The notes: generated by a model from the letters alone, not told the origin. DNA of 64,000 bases from Puccinellia tenuiflora (GCA_012064385.1 QRDG01000231.1:1-64000), one strand, 5' to 3'; positions 43,402 to 54,830 are shown, counted from the first letter of the stretch. Numbers and translations are program-made.

Positions 43402-43971
43402 TTAGGGGTGAGCATTAGCATAACCATTTCCACCTCCCGTGCCACCTCCGCTCCCATTATTTTGACCACCTCCCGCCCCTCCACCACTAGCATCAGCGTT
43501 AGCATTTGCATATGTACTCCAGCCATTGCTTGCACCACTATAACCAGACCCAGTGCCACCACCAGACCCTTGGCCAGCAGAGCTAGGGCCTGCAGCTTGT
43601 CCGCCGCCACCGCCACCACCATTACCTCCAGCGCTAGAAACTCCCCCGTAACTGTAATACGAGTCTTCGCTTGTTTGGCTAGAACTTGAGCCTGTGCCAG
43701 TCCCACTGCCGGATCCGGAACCGCCTGCCTTCGACGCACCACCCCCGCCGCCACCGCCTCCAGCACTTGCACGGGCCGATCCACTTCCACTGTTAGCATC
43801 TCCGTATCCACTTCCGGCTCCTCCACCGCTGCCGTTCACAGCCCCGCCGCCACCTCCCGAGCCTGTGCCAGTTCCCTGGGAACTAGAGTATCTAGCTACC
43901 CTCACGGCGCCGGCTAACCCCATGCTCAATAGCACAACCAAGCTAAGCGACACAAGCTTAATGGTAGCCAT
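43402..43971 (-). CDS. Glycine-rich secreted protein C
   Basis: 189 residues, intronless. The signal peptide end is GLAGA rather than GLASA. Diagnostic core: ASKAGGSGSGSGTGTGSSSS, then QTSEDSYYSYGG. From QTSEDSYY to the C-terminus it agrees with gene D except at the very end (GYANAHP here, GYADAHP in D), whereas the SKAGG motif is shared with B. C and D are the closest pair by spacer sequence too. Open throughout, with TATA box and poly(A) signal in the standard places, so probably functional. Confidence 0.9.
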   Translation of the reverse strand: MATIKLVSLSLVVLLSMGLAGAVRVARYSSSQGTGTGSGGGGGAVNGSGGGAGSGYGDANSGSGSARASAGGGGGGGGASKAGGSGSGSGTGTGSSSSQTSEDSYYSYGGVSSAGGNGGGGGGGQAAGPSSAGQGSGGGTGSGYSGASNGWSTYANANADASGGGAGGGQNNGSGGGTGGGNGYANAHP

Positions 43972-44031
43972 AGCAAGCTTAGTGAAGTTCTAGATGGGAC
44001 AGATGGATGGTAAACCATGGCATGCATAGGT

Positions 44032-44039
44032 ATTTATAG
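44032..44039 (-). promoter_or_regulatory. TATA box of gene C
   Basis: CTATAAAT on the minus strand, about 61 nt upstream of the ATG. Confidence 0.75.
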
Positions 44040-44679
44040 TGTTGAGGTGAGGGGAGAGTGCACGATCTTTAGTAGCGTTTCGATAGCCAGTTGCCAACTT
44101 GCGTGCTCGTGACCTAGTGGAGCTTTTTAAGTCAAGCGGATCAGCATCCGATCGCAGCATATTTGACCGAGCTAGGGAAGACTTGGAAGAGTTGATAAGG
44201 TAAATTTGCTAACCTCCAACGTAAGGCAGGAACTGGCTGCTGACGGCACCTTCGCTTCCTTCTTAGGGCTACACATATTTACATGTGGTTATGTCTAAAA
44301 CCTGGCGGCACCTCGAACTAGCTGGCAGCATCAGGTGCTAACTAAGAAACAATTTCAAACGGGTTCAGTCCGACATCATCAGGTGCTAACTAAGAGAACA
44401 CGTATTTGAAATTAAATCTCCGATCACTCTATTTACCAATCAAAGTAAAATGTGTTAAGTACTAATCCAGTGTTTAATACTTCAAATCACATGCTCACAA
44501 CCGACATCCGAAATAGTTACATGTATGGCGATGTCGACGAAATGCAACTGGGTAACTTGATATTTGAAACTTCGTAATAAAATGGTTTGTGTGCATCACT
44601 CGATGGAGAGGCCGGGGTGATCCACCTTTTCGAAAAAAAAGAGAGGTCTTGCGGTGGTGGCCGGTGTATGTAGGCGTAC

Positions 44680-45664
44680 GTGTACATGTACTACGTGCTG
44701 GTGCCGATCGAATTCTCGTTGATCGAATTCCAACGCTTGCTTGGCATCTATTGTGTCTACTTGTCCAGGAACACAAGTTGCACGGGCATGGTCAAATTAA
44801 CACCGATCGCTTTCACGGCCTGATCCTCCAGCTAATCAGATCTTCATGCACGGTTACTTGGCACTAAGATAAGCCAAACAAGTACTGATCATTTAAGACG
44901 GTATAGAGCAGAATGGTTTACTTAATTAGTTGAGGAGGATTAGGTTAAGCTCTTCCTTTTGACAAGATAACCGATGGTTTGAGTGCATGCAGGCACGTGG
45001 TTGGATTTTCTATTTTCTACGGCACCCACGGAATACGTGTCAAAGTCGACTATGAAAACTTCGAGGTCGTCCCTCCGATGTCAACTAGAACCGTGGATGC
45101 GACTGGAGTGTTTACTGAACAAGATGGACAATCAGATAGTTAATTTATCTGTATTTTTTTCACTTTCTACACCTAGTTAATATCACGACATTGCTCTGCG
45201 GTGATAGTGGTATTGTCTCGCACAAAAGTTCATCGGCTCCAACCATGTATCAATGGTGCTTCGCCTGATGTTATCGGGGATCTTCGGCCTGCTATTATGA
45301 CGATTTAATGAGGTTTCCTTCACATGTCTTTCCAAATATCTCAATGGCAATATTTCTCTATGTTGTCCATCACCGCCATAAGCTATGGTGAAAGAATGAC
45401 AGATGAGTCTGTCTGAGGATTTGACAAAGATTTAATTTGAGACATATGGCCTTGGTTGTAATCTCCCCTTTCTTAGTAGTTCTTTCCTACCCCCGTATAG
45501 ATCTGACATCAGTAGAAAGCAACTTCTTGTGAATCTTGATTTATTCATTTTGTGGAAGATTGGTTATCAACGGAAGGTGACATCCCGACAAATTTGTCTG
45601 CTCACGTCCCTTAGGTCTAGTCAGGTCGTGCGTCCGACGATTATCTCTCTTTGATTTTTGTTTA
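44680..45664 (+). repeat. Unit C upstream block
   Basis: Copy of 40560-41543 with small indels. It includes the same plus-strand motif and the 'gcggtgatagtggtattgtc' region. No intact gene. Confidence 0.65.
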
Positions 45665-46556
45665 GGGCGTGTTCGGAAACCCTCCACGCTCCAGCTTCTT
45701 GGTGCTCCGGCCCGGAGCAGCACCGAACGTCCCAATTCCACAGAGCTGGATCCTCGGAGCGGGCCGATTTCGACGTACAAAATTCGGAGCACCCTTTTCG
45801 GCGATCCGTGGAGCAGCCTCGCGCGGAGCAGCACCAATTTACGGGTGGATGCCACCGCCAAGACAGAAAACGCTTCGCCCCGAGCGAGCGCTGCACCATC
45901 TGTCCCGCACCATCTCCTCCCAAAACAGATCGACCGAGAGAGCTCTCTGACCTAGCCGCCGCCACCACGGGCTCCTACCCCGCCGCCGCCCCGTGGACTC
46001 TGGCAACCGCCGCCACCGGACTGAAGCAGCCGGCACGACATCGCCCCCGACCGAGAGCTCTCCGTCCGTCCCGCTGACCTAGCCGCCGCCACGGGCTCCT
46101 GCCCCGCCGTCGTCCCGTGGACTCCGGAAACAGCCACCACCGCCCGAGCTCCTGCCCCGCCACCCGACTCCATGCCCGCCGCCACACTCGCCGACCACTG
46201 CTTCCACATCCAGATCGAGCTGTCGACCAGCTCGGTCGCCTCCGCCACCATCCCCGTCTCCGGCCAGCCTTCCGCCACCAGATCGAGTTCCTTCCGCCAC
46301 CATCCCCGTCTCCGGCCAGCCTTCCGCCACCAGATCGAGTTCCTTCCGCCACCATCCCCGTCTCCGGCCAAGCCTTCCGCCACCAGATCGAGTTCCTTCC
46401 GCCAGAGAGCAGGCCGAATCCAGCACTTTGGGCTTACAACCCACTATAGGAGCGGAGCAGCGCCGAACGCGAATCGCTCCGGCCGGAGAGCAGTTTTCGC
46501 GTAGGCGGAGCCGGATCGACGGATTTCGGGAGAGCGGACCGTTTCCGAACACGCCC
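45665..46556. mobile_element. PIF/Harbinger-like non-autonomous element, 892 bp
   Basis: Terminal repeats 'gggcgtgttcggaaac' and 'gtttccgaacacgccc' are flanked by the duplication tta (45662-45664 and 46557-46559). The empty site is at 41541-41543 in unit B. The inside is GC-rich and includes a 52-bp direct repeat, about three copies (46247-46400), with 'ccatccccgtctccggcc'. No transposase; the long ORFs are due to composition. Confidence 0.93.
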
Positions 46557-46559
46557 TTA

Positions 46560-47480
46560 GTTTCATGTTCTGTGTTTTTAGGTTTGTCTGGTTGGTTCTT
46601 CTACTATGTGTCTCTTTTGTTTAATAATAAAAATTTATCGCTTGAAGGTCAATCAGTCTGCCGTCGTCGCCGAGTTGTTGAGGCCTTCCCTCCTGCCGAT
46701 GATCTCGGGCCCAACATTCCCTCCAACGACAACGAGGAGCAGCAGACGCCCTCCGACCACTAGACTGAGAAGCTGCATCCCTCTGGCGGTGCAACCGGAC
46801 ACGAAGAGGGCGCTACTCCAGCAGGCCACCCTCTACCGAAAAGGAAGTAACCATCATACTATCCTCCGATGATGAACATGAAAGCGAGGATCACTAATAT
46901 CTCCCGGTCAAGAAAGAAGCCAAGCTGTCCATTCTACTATCTAACTCTCCTTTAGCATCTCGTCATCACATGTATGTTACGTTATAGACTAGCTAACAAC
47001 CATATGTGTGTCCTGTTGTGTTTTATACACCCATCATACCCGATTCGACCTTTGATTATCAAAATTATGTTGTGTAATTTGTTTCCACTATTGCGCTCCA
47101 TTCCAATCGGAAAGTTTGATAAACGATATAATTGCCTTATATATTCCATAGGGAAATAGTGGGCTACTATGGGTGGTAGCTGTGCACGCAAATCCTACCA
47201 TGGGTGGTATTCCATATATATGTTTGTTCTTGCGAATCAATATTCATTTCAGTCCATTGCACAACGTTGTAAACACGACATCCCCTTGCATGCATCACTA
47301 TTGCCTGACATGTGAGATGAACACTCTACGCCACACCTTCTTAGTATTAAAACCCATAGTTGGATGAGTAGTAACTAAGATGTGAAGATGAAACTGAATG
47401 ATATGAAAGTAATGATAAGAGAAGACACTGAGTTCCACATAGTGTCAACATTATATGGAACAGTGTACATCCTTAAATCT
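46560..47480. repeat. Unit spacer before gene D
   Basis: Paralogous to 41544-41920 plus 42690-43250. It represents the version without the LINE insertion. No gene. Confidence 0.7.
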
Positions 47481-47490
47481 GATGGGGCCC

Positions 47491-47496
47491 TTTATT
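47491..47496 (-). terminator. Poly(A) signal AATAAA of gene D
   Basis: Same conserved context; about 140 nt past the stop. Confidence 0.6.
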
Positions 47497-47634
47497 GATT
47501 GCTTCTTAATACACCAAAGCATACGAGTATAACACTACAGACTGACGGAACAAAGACGAAAGACGACATGACTCGAAAATAAAGGCAGAAATGGACAATA
47601 GGCTCCCTCTCTAGATTTACTACTTGCTGAAACT

Positions 47635-48204
47635 TTAGGGGTGAGCATCAGCATAACCATTTCCACCTCCCGTGCCACCTCCGCTCCCATTATTTTGACC
47701 ACCTCCCGCCCCTCCACCACTAGCATCAGCGTTAGCATTTGCATATGTACTCCAGCCATTGCTTGCACCACTATAACCTGACCCAGTGCCACCACCAGAC
47801 CCTTGGCCAGCAGAGCTAGGGCCTGCAGCTTGTCCACCGCCACCGCCACCACCATTACCTCCAGCGCTAGAAACTCCACCGTAACTGTAATACGAGTCTT
47901 CGCTTGTTTGGCTAGAACTTGAGCCTGTGCCAGTCCCACTGCCGGATCCGGAACCGCCTGGCTTCGACACACCACCCCCACCGCCACCTCCTCCAGCACT
48001 TGCACGGGCCGATCCACTTCCACTGCTAGCATCTCCGTATCCACTTCCGGCTCCTCCGCCGCTGCCGTTCACAGCCCCGCCGCCACCTCCCGAGCCTGTG
48101 CCAGTCCCGTGAGAACTAGAGTATCTAGCTACCCTCACGGCGCTGGCTAACCCCATGCTCAATAGCACAACCAAGCTAAGCGACACAAGCTTAATGGTAG
48201 CCAT
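47635..48204 (-). CDS. Glycine-rich secreted protein D (mosaic copy)
   Basis: 189 residues, intronless, open. Residues after the signal peptide read ARYSSSHGTGTG, as in gene E. VSKPGG is as in A and E, but SGSGSGTGTG with QTSEDSYYSYGG is as in C. The AAGPSSAG motif is shared with C, and the C-terminus GYADAHP is that of A and E. This mixture suggests gene conversion or unequal crossing over between C-like and E-like copies. Its own difference is GYGDASSGSG, where others have GYGDANSGSG. The 5' flank just beyond the promoter is cut by the CACTA element at 48712. Confidence 0.9.
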   Translation of the reverse strand: MATIKLVSLSLVVLLSMGLASAVRVARYSSSHGTGTGSGGGGGAVNGSGGGAGSGYGDASSGSGSARASAGGGGGGGGVSKPGGSGSGSGTGTGSSSSQTSEDSYYSYGGVSSAGGNGGGGGGGQAAGPSSAGQGSGGGTGSGYSGASNGWSTYANANADASGGGAGGGQNNGSGGGTGGGNGYADAHP

Positions 48205-48266
48205 AGCAAAAGTTTAGTGAAGTTCTAGATGGGACAGATGGATGGTAAACCATGGCATGCATAGGT

Positions 48267-48274
48267 ATTTATAG
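48267..48274 (-). promoter_or_regulatory. TATA box of gene D
   Basis: CTATAAAT on the minus strand, about 63 nt upstream of the ATG; D has a small 'aaa' insertion in the leader. Confidence 0.75.
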
Positions 48275-49379
48275 TGTTGAGGTGAGGGGAGAGTGCACGA
48301 TCTTTAGTAGCGTTTCGATAGCCAGTTGCCAACTTGCGTGCTCGTGACCTAGTGGAGCTTTTTAAGTCAAGCGGATCAGCATCCGATCGCAGCATATTTG
48401 ACCGATCTAGGGACGACTTGGAACAGCTGATAAGGTAAATTTGCTAACCTCCAACGTAAGGCAGCTGACGGCACCTTCGCTTCCTTCTTAGGGCTACACA
48501 TATTTACATGTGGTTATGTCTAAAACCTGGCGGCACCTCGAACTAGCTGGCAGCATCAGGTGCTAACTAAGAAACAATTTCAAATGGGTTCAGTCCGACA
48601 GCATCAGGTGCTAACTAAGAGAAAACATACTTGAAATTAAATCTCCGATCACTCTATTTACCAATCAAAGTAAAATGTGTTAAGTAGTAATCCAGTGTTT
48701 AATACTTCAAACACTAGTAGAAAACGGCCCATTGGTCCCGGTTCCAAAGGGCCTTTGGTCCCGGTTTTCTAACCGAGACTAAAGGGTCGGGACAAAAGGG
48801 GGGGGGGGGCTTTCGTCCCGGTACCTTAAGAACCGGGACCAATGGGCCTCCACGTGGGCGCGGGGTGGGGGCTCCTGGCCGGAACCCTTTGGTCCTGGTT
48901 GGTATTACCAACCGGGACCAAAGAGGTTTCAGCGTTTTGTTCTTTTTTATTTTTTTGGGGGGTTCGATTTTTTTTCCAGTAAATTATTTTTGCATCGATT
49001 GCGTCAGTGGTACTACCATTCACATTTGATTCATATATACATACATAAGTCCACACGTCGAGATCACGTTCAAGTTTATACTACACCGACATAACGTTTC
49101 TCACACGTCGAGATCACGTCAATTACATTGGAAGCAAAACATAATTGCTATTGTGATAAAATTCTCCATTTCTCTTCAGGACCTCGGAGTTCAAAAATTC
49201 CGCCATTTCCTCTTGAATTGCTTTTAGGCGCTTCGATGGTATGAGCTTGTCCCGCATTAACTCCATCTAGATCAATATGAATATATGAGTTGTTTATAAC
49301 TATATATATATATATTTATGAAATCATAATAAAATAATTTATGGATGGTAGTCAACACAATATGGTAATAAAAAATTGC

Positions 49380-50337
49380 GAAGAGTGTATACATACATCA
49401 TGTGTTCTTTGTTCTCTATTCCGCTCACTGTCAAAAGAGCGTATGTAGTCGAAAACATAATATGCACATAAATTTGTCCCTGGTTCCTGCCTCAGACACC
49501 ACTTTACAAAAAATAGAATTTAATCAAATAATAATCAAGCTTGATAATGGTATTGAAACTAGAATTAAACAGTTGCGCGGACCTATATATATAGTACTAC
49601 TTACCTTGGTGGTATAAAAATACAGCTCCGGTTTCCACTCCCCTCGAACATTCGCGATGAACCGTTTCCAAACACTGCCCGCCAAAAGAAAAATGATTAA
49701 AGGAGTTATTGATTAGTTGATATCAGAAAATGAATGAAAGAGGTCAATATAGAGCGATAATGATTGAAATTACCTCTGGAGCATATCTTGAATGCTTTGG
49801 TAGTCTTCCATTGGTTTCCTTAACGAGTCCATGACTTGAACGACTCCTTGGTCAACTCTAATGATTAGCAGAATCCAGTGGAAACTGCGCACGTTTATAT
49901 GTCCATGACTTATCGGTTACACTAAAGATATACAAAGAAAATAGAATGTGTAGAAGGTACAGTAACACTCACTTGAAGACGTAATGAAAAAGTATTTTTG
50001 CGCAGGTATTTTGTTTCACTAACCACCGGAGCAAGTTATCCTCTGTGTCCTTCCAATGGTATTTTGTGGTAAATTCATTAATATAATATGGGTCAATGAA
50101 CCCAGTGTCATAGATTCGACGTTCCCTGCATTCGACAATCTTCATTCTACAGTACAAAAGAATATAGTGAGATAATTACAGGCAATGAACGTGCAGAGCT
50201 GCAGACTTAACTAAATTGCAGAAATAAATCACTTACAAACAATAGCAACTGACGAGGACTTTGTCGAGGGCGTCTCGATTGAATAACTGAAAAATTTCAG
50301 AAAACGGAATATACATCGAGTCATCCGTGAAGTAATG
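49380..50337 (-). pseudogene. ULP1-like protease exons of CACTA copy 2
   Basis: Exon 49973-50146 (MKIVECRERRIYDTGFIDPY; TKYHWKDTEDNLLRWLVKQN) and exon 49774-49884 (HWILLIIRVDQGVVQVMDS) are joined by GT..AG introns. Further exons near 49620-49680 (RGEWKPELYFYTT) and 49400-49500 (NLCAYYVF, catalytic Cys region) follow. Upstream, the coding frame meets a TAG at 50338-50340 where copy 1 has GAG, so these exons are cut off from the main ORF unless the stop is read through. Confidence 0.6.
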
Positions 50338-53004
50338 CTATTTCTTATATTTCACCCAGAAGACATCATGCCCGGCCGCTGCAGGTTTCCCGTACCAGTG
50401 ATGCAATCGACGCAATTGTGTTGTTAGAGAATTGACCTCCTCAGGTCTGACCAGGGACTTCCCGAGGACATATGTCCATGCATACTGATACTTCTGGGGG
50501 CCGCCTATGGTGCTAGTGTCGTGGTGAACTTTCTTATCGGATATCACCTTCAGCGGGGGGATCGACTGTTTTGCCTGTTCTCCGAGCTGGGCCACTTGTT
50601 TCCCGCATTTTGCCGCCTTGAACCGCACCTTCTTTAGGCGATATGCCGCCTCCTTCTCCTCCTGCATCCGCTGCCTCTTTAGGCGATAGGCAGCCTTCTT
50701 CTCCTCCTGCTCTTGACTAATTGTCTTCTCCAAAACACGATCATAGTCATCTCGCAATTTACGCGGCTCTGGCCGGGGACCCGTTAGATTTTTTATAAAT
50801 TTCTCAACTTTTTCTGCTAGTATTATCTCTTTAGGCGGGGGCCGTTTCGGAGCTAATTGTCGGGCCACATTGGCACGCACCGACTCCTCGAGTTCCTCTG
50901 GAGTTTTGCCGTACGATCTCTTTAGAAGAGGCTTTAGCAACTCGTGTTCCGCTCGAGTTAACTTATCTGCACGCGTCGACGTGAAGGATAGTTTCCGCTT
51001 TGACGAGAAGGTCTTAACAAGGGGCGGAATCGATGGACGGGACGTCGCGGGCGATGGACTCGCGACGGATGGGGCATCGAGGGATGGATCTTGATGTGGG
51101 GAGGATGGATCTTGGGGGGATGGATCTTTAGGTGGGGGGGATGGATCTTGAGGTGGGGGGGATGGATCTTGAGGTGGGGGAGATGGATCTTGAGGTGGGG
51201 GTCTGCTACTCGGAGGAGTCAAGTTTGGAAACACGATGTTTTTCTTGTTCCAGATAGCGATACCCTTCTCAACTTCTCCCAGTGTCTTCTCGCCGTCACC
51301 TCCAGGAATGTCAAGTTCCAGATTAGCATATAACGACACAACTTCATCCACCCCGACACGAGCATAGCCAGGTGGAATCCCTCCGAGATGGTAGCTTGCT
51401 CCAGCTTGATTAGGTAAAGCATAGCCGACCGCCACCTTGAAGGACATGTTCTTCATTGTCATATGTAGCTCACAGTCTGTCTTCTCCGTGATATCATCCA
51501 CGAGGTAGTGAGCCGCCGGCGGTTCGAATTCAGAATTTTCTACATGCGTGGAACCCACGCTGCTTTTCCGCTGATCAGATGGGGCGGCTTCGACATGACC
51601 TTCTAGCTGTAGCTGAGATGCCTTTTGCTTACTAATTGAGTCTAGTTGCTCCTGCTGCTGCTGCACCTTGCGTTCCAATGCTGATAACCAGTCAGACTCC
51701 TGCTTCTTTTTTCTCTGACGGCTTCTATAAGTATGAGCGTCTTCCGGAAAACCTTGCTTCAAGGTGACACCGGCTCCATAGCCTCGTAATCGTCCAACGT
51801 GTTCAGGATTCCCGAGTGCTAGTGACAGCTCGTCATTCTCTCTGTCGACCACGTACACTCCCCTTCGAACTTTATCTATTGCGTCCACAAGTTGTTTGGT
51901 TATATACTCAATTTTTTCCTTCCATTTTCCCTGAGCAACAATCAACCCTGTCTGTGGGTCCAACCCTGCCCCATGCGCGAACAACCAAAACTTGGACCTC
52001 TCGAGCCAGTCCGCTGTCTGTGGAATGATCCCGTTATCAAGCAATCTTGCTTCAAAGGCTTCCCACTTAGGCACGGCAGCCTTGTAGCCACCTGCCCCCA
52101 AATGGTGGTGATATTCCTTCTTCGTAGCATTTAACTTATTTTTTTCCGATCGGGCAACAGCGGCCTCCGATTTTCTTTGCTTCACAAATGTGGGCCACTG
52201 CTGTTGTATCTTCACTAGTGGTCCAGTGAAATCTGGATCTTTCTCCTCCGCCTTTAGATAAGCTTTCCATAAGTTTTTCTTCCAAGTCCGGAATTGTTCG
52301 GCCATCTTACTAAGAGTCCACTCCTTGACTTTTGTCTTCAAGTGATCGGGTAGATCTGACGGTAGGTTCACCTTTGTCAAGAGCGTGTCCCAACACAAAA
52401 GTTTTAGTTTCTCGTCGACATAAGTAGTTGGTTTGTTTTCGTCCTTCGGCCGAATCCATTCTTCAAGGTTGATCGGGACAATGTCCCTAACAATAACCCC
52501 GCATTGATTTATATATTTGCGGCGGCAATCTAAGGGTTCCAAAGGTTCACCACTAGCACTAACTTGGTCGATCACTATCCTACGACCCTCCTTCAACGGC
52601 TTCGTCGGGCCTCGTTTCAGCACTGCTGTAGATTTGCTCGATCCGGAGGGCTAAAAGAAAAATGGTTCGTTAATAACTGCAATACAACTCAAATAATACA
52701 TCTAGTGTGATCGATGTACAGAGGCTTAATATACCTCGCCGGAGTTTGTTAAGGGCACTTCCTCCTCTCTACAAATTTCTTCTTCCTCAACTCCCTCACC
52801 GGAATCGTTCAGAAATTGGAAGCCGTAATCTTCTGCAGTTACGGCATCTTCTTCACCGACAGGCGCGGCCGCACGTCCTGCTATAATCTGAAGCATTCGC
52901 ATTTCGCACTCCTCGTCTCTGCCGGCGACGTCCGGACAAGTTGGATCCATCTGCTCTTCACGCTCCTCGTCTCTGCCGACGGCGTCCGGAAAATTTGGAT
53001 CCAT
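50338..53004 (-). CDS. CACTA TNP1-like protein (Transposase_24, DUF8039-like), copy 2
   Basis: Exon 1 is 53004 to about 52744 (MDPNFPDAVGRDEEREEQMD to NSGE). Exon 2 is about 52652-50338, containing an uninterrupted 761-residue ORF from its first Met. Parts in order: Transposase_24 core (KMAEQFRTWKKNLWKAYLKA; KKEYHHHLGAGGYKAAVPKW; GAGLDPQTGLIVAQGKW), a Gln-rich coiled coil, the DUF8039-like domain (CELHMTMKNMSFKVAVGYAL), a Pro-rich repeat of four to five PPPQDPSP units, and a basic helical tail. It ends at a TAG replacing a GAG, so the product lacks the ULP1 part. By family knowledge such proteins bind subterminal repeats of their own element; here those would be the 'ggtcccggtt' hairpins. Confidence 0.8.
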
Positions 53005-53099
53005 AGCTCAATGTCCCTGCAATCAATTTTGTAAAAAGAATATGAATATAAAAATTTGCATCTAACACTATTTGTGAATGCAAAATTATAGCAACTACT

Positions 53100-53620
53100 T
53101 AACAATGTTAGCATTAGCAGAATAATTGTAATAACATTTGAAGAAAATTTGAATGTTTGCTATCAAAATTTGAATGTTTGCTATCAAAATTTGAATGTTT
53201 GCATTCAAAATTGCTATAAAATTTGAATGTTTGCTATCAAAATTTGAATGTTTGCTATCACAATTTTTGGATAGACCTAAAATTCCTAACACAATTTTTT
53301 GCTAACACAAATTGTTTCTAACACTAACACTAACATTTTCCTACCACAATATTTTGCTAACACAAATTGTTTCTAACACTAACACTAACTAAAATTCCTA
53401 GCATAATTTTTCCTAACACAAATTGTTTCTAACACTAACAATATTTCCTACCACAATATTTTGCTAACACAAATTGTTTCTAACACTAACAGTAACTAAA
53501 ATTCCTAACATAATTTTTTGCTAACATAAATAGATCCTTACACTAACAATATTTCCTAACATATTTTTTTGCTAACACAAATGAGATGAAGAAAGAGGCG
53601 GAACCGCTCAAATCGACGCC
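53100..53620. repeat. Minisatellites in the leader of CACTA copy 2
   Basis: 53145-53265 has the 20-bp 'aatttgaatgtttgctatca' units, fewer than copy 1. 53285-53580 has 'cacaaattgtttctaacact' and 'attcctaacaca' repeats not present in copy 1 in this form. 53620-53940 is AT-rich without a gene. Confidence 0.75.
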
Positions 53621-53940
53621 CAAAAGTAATTTAAAATTCACAACAAGTAATAGCCTAATTTAAAATGGTATAATTTAAAATGGCATAATTTACAATGGCA
53701 CAGAATAGCAAAAATTACATCTAACAATTACAAAACAACAAAGCGTACAATTGATTTACAAAATGAACAAGATTACAATTTTAGACAACAAATTTAAACA
53801 ACAAATTTCATACACAATTTCATACAATATTCATTTTGCATAATTTCCTAACACACTAACACTAACATTCCTAAAATCCTAACACTAACACTACATTTCT
53901 AACACTAAAAAACAACAAAGAAAACTAACTAAACTAGACA

Positions 53941-54340
53941 ACAACAAAAAAGTGCTCACCTTGGTACGGCCGGAGGTGGAAGAGAGGGCGACGGGAGGCC
54001 GATGCGGAGCAGCACGCCGGCATCGTCCGGCGACGGCGCGGAGAGGGGTGGACGCGCAGCGGAGGGTGTGGGCCGACGCGCGCAGGACGGAGTCGTCGCG
54101 GAGCCGTCGGTCCGCCGCCGCCGGCGAGGGACCCCGAGCCGGGCGGCCTTCCTCCATACCGCGGGCTGGGAGACGGGAAAGCGCAGATCCCCGCCACCCC
54201 CTTCACCGGCGCTGCACGGCCAAGTCCGGCAGCCGCCTCGGGGGGCGACGAGAGGAGGGAGGTGGCGGCGGGTGGGCGGCGGCGGCTAGGTTTAGGGTTT
54301 CGCCCCTCGGTCGCCTAGAGGAGGCGACGCGAGGGGGCGG
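53941..54340. other. GC-rich leader/promoter region of CACTA copy 2
   Basis: CpG-rich DNA comparable in position to 30690-31060 of copy 1 but not clearly alignable to it by eye. It is open in several frames because of composition. It lacks the subterminal hairpins found at the same place in copy 1. Confidence 0.4.
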
Positions 54341-54495
54341 GCTTCTGCTGATTAATCCAGAATCAAATTTTGCAAAGTATGTATACATGAATATCTATAT
54401 TTATAATATAAAATCAATTATGTTAGAATTATCATAAAATATATTTTTATAATATATGTATTTGATATTATAGATGTTAATATTTTTTCTATATA

Positions 54496-54644
54496 TTCCC
54501 TCCGTATTATATTATAAGATGTTTTAACTATTCCCATGCGGGCAACATACGGATGTATGTAGACATATTTAGGATGTGGATTCACTCATTTTGCTCCGCC
54601 ATATGAAAATAGCTAAACCATCTTAAATTATGATACGACGGGAG
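54496..54644. mobile_element. Stowaway MITE, 149 bp
   Basis: The ends 'ttccctccgtattatatt' and 'gatacgacgggag' form imperfect inverted repeats, with TA duplications at 54494-54495 and 54645-54646. The phrase 'ataagatgtttt' is typical of Triticeae Stowaway families. Confidence 0.85.
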
Positions 54645-54830
54645 TACTTGGTTAAACTTTAAAAAATCATTTTGACTAACACAGTAACACATAACACAGG
54701 GTTATAAAAAGAGAGCGAGTATGTTATTTTCTGATATTTTCATAAAACAGCTCTTTGTCCAGAAAAACAAATCATAGGTCAACCATCACAACTTGTCCAG
54801 CTAGCAAGCTAGGCAGCTAACTAGAGCATC

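Larger units (their letters stand above)
48712..54340. mobile_element. CACTA element copy 2 (TNP1/ULP1 type), right end not found
   Basis: It begins 'cactagtagaaaacggccc' and is collinear with copy 1 (25562 onward) through subterminal repeats, ULP1 exons, TNP1-like gene and minisatellite. It is inserted about 510 nt upstream of gene D, at the point where unit C continues 'tcacatgctcacaaccgac'. The right border is set only roughly by the end of the GC-rich leader; no mirrored CACTA end was found, and downstream DNA is a different cluster block. Confidence 0.85.

Noticed and set aside
45658..46552. Arg/Pro-rich ORFs of up to 157 codons in the Harbinger-like element
   Set aside because: GC-rich interior with a 52-bp repeat; open on both strands; no transposase motif.
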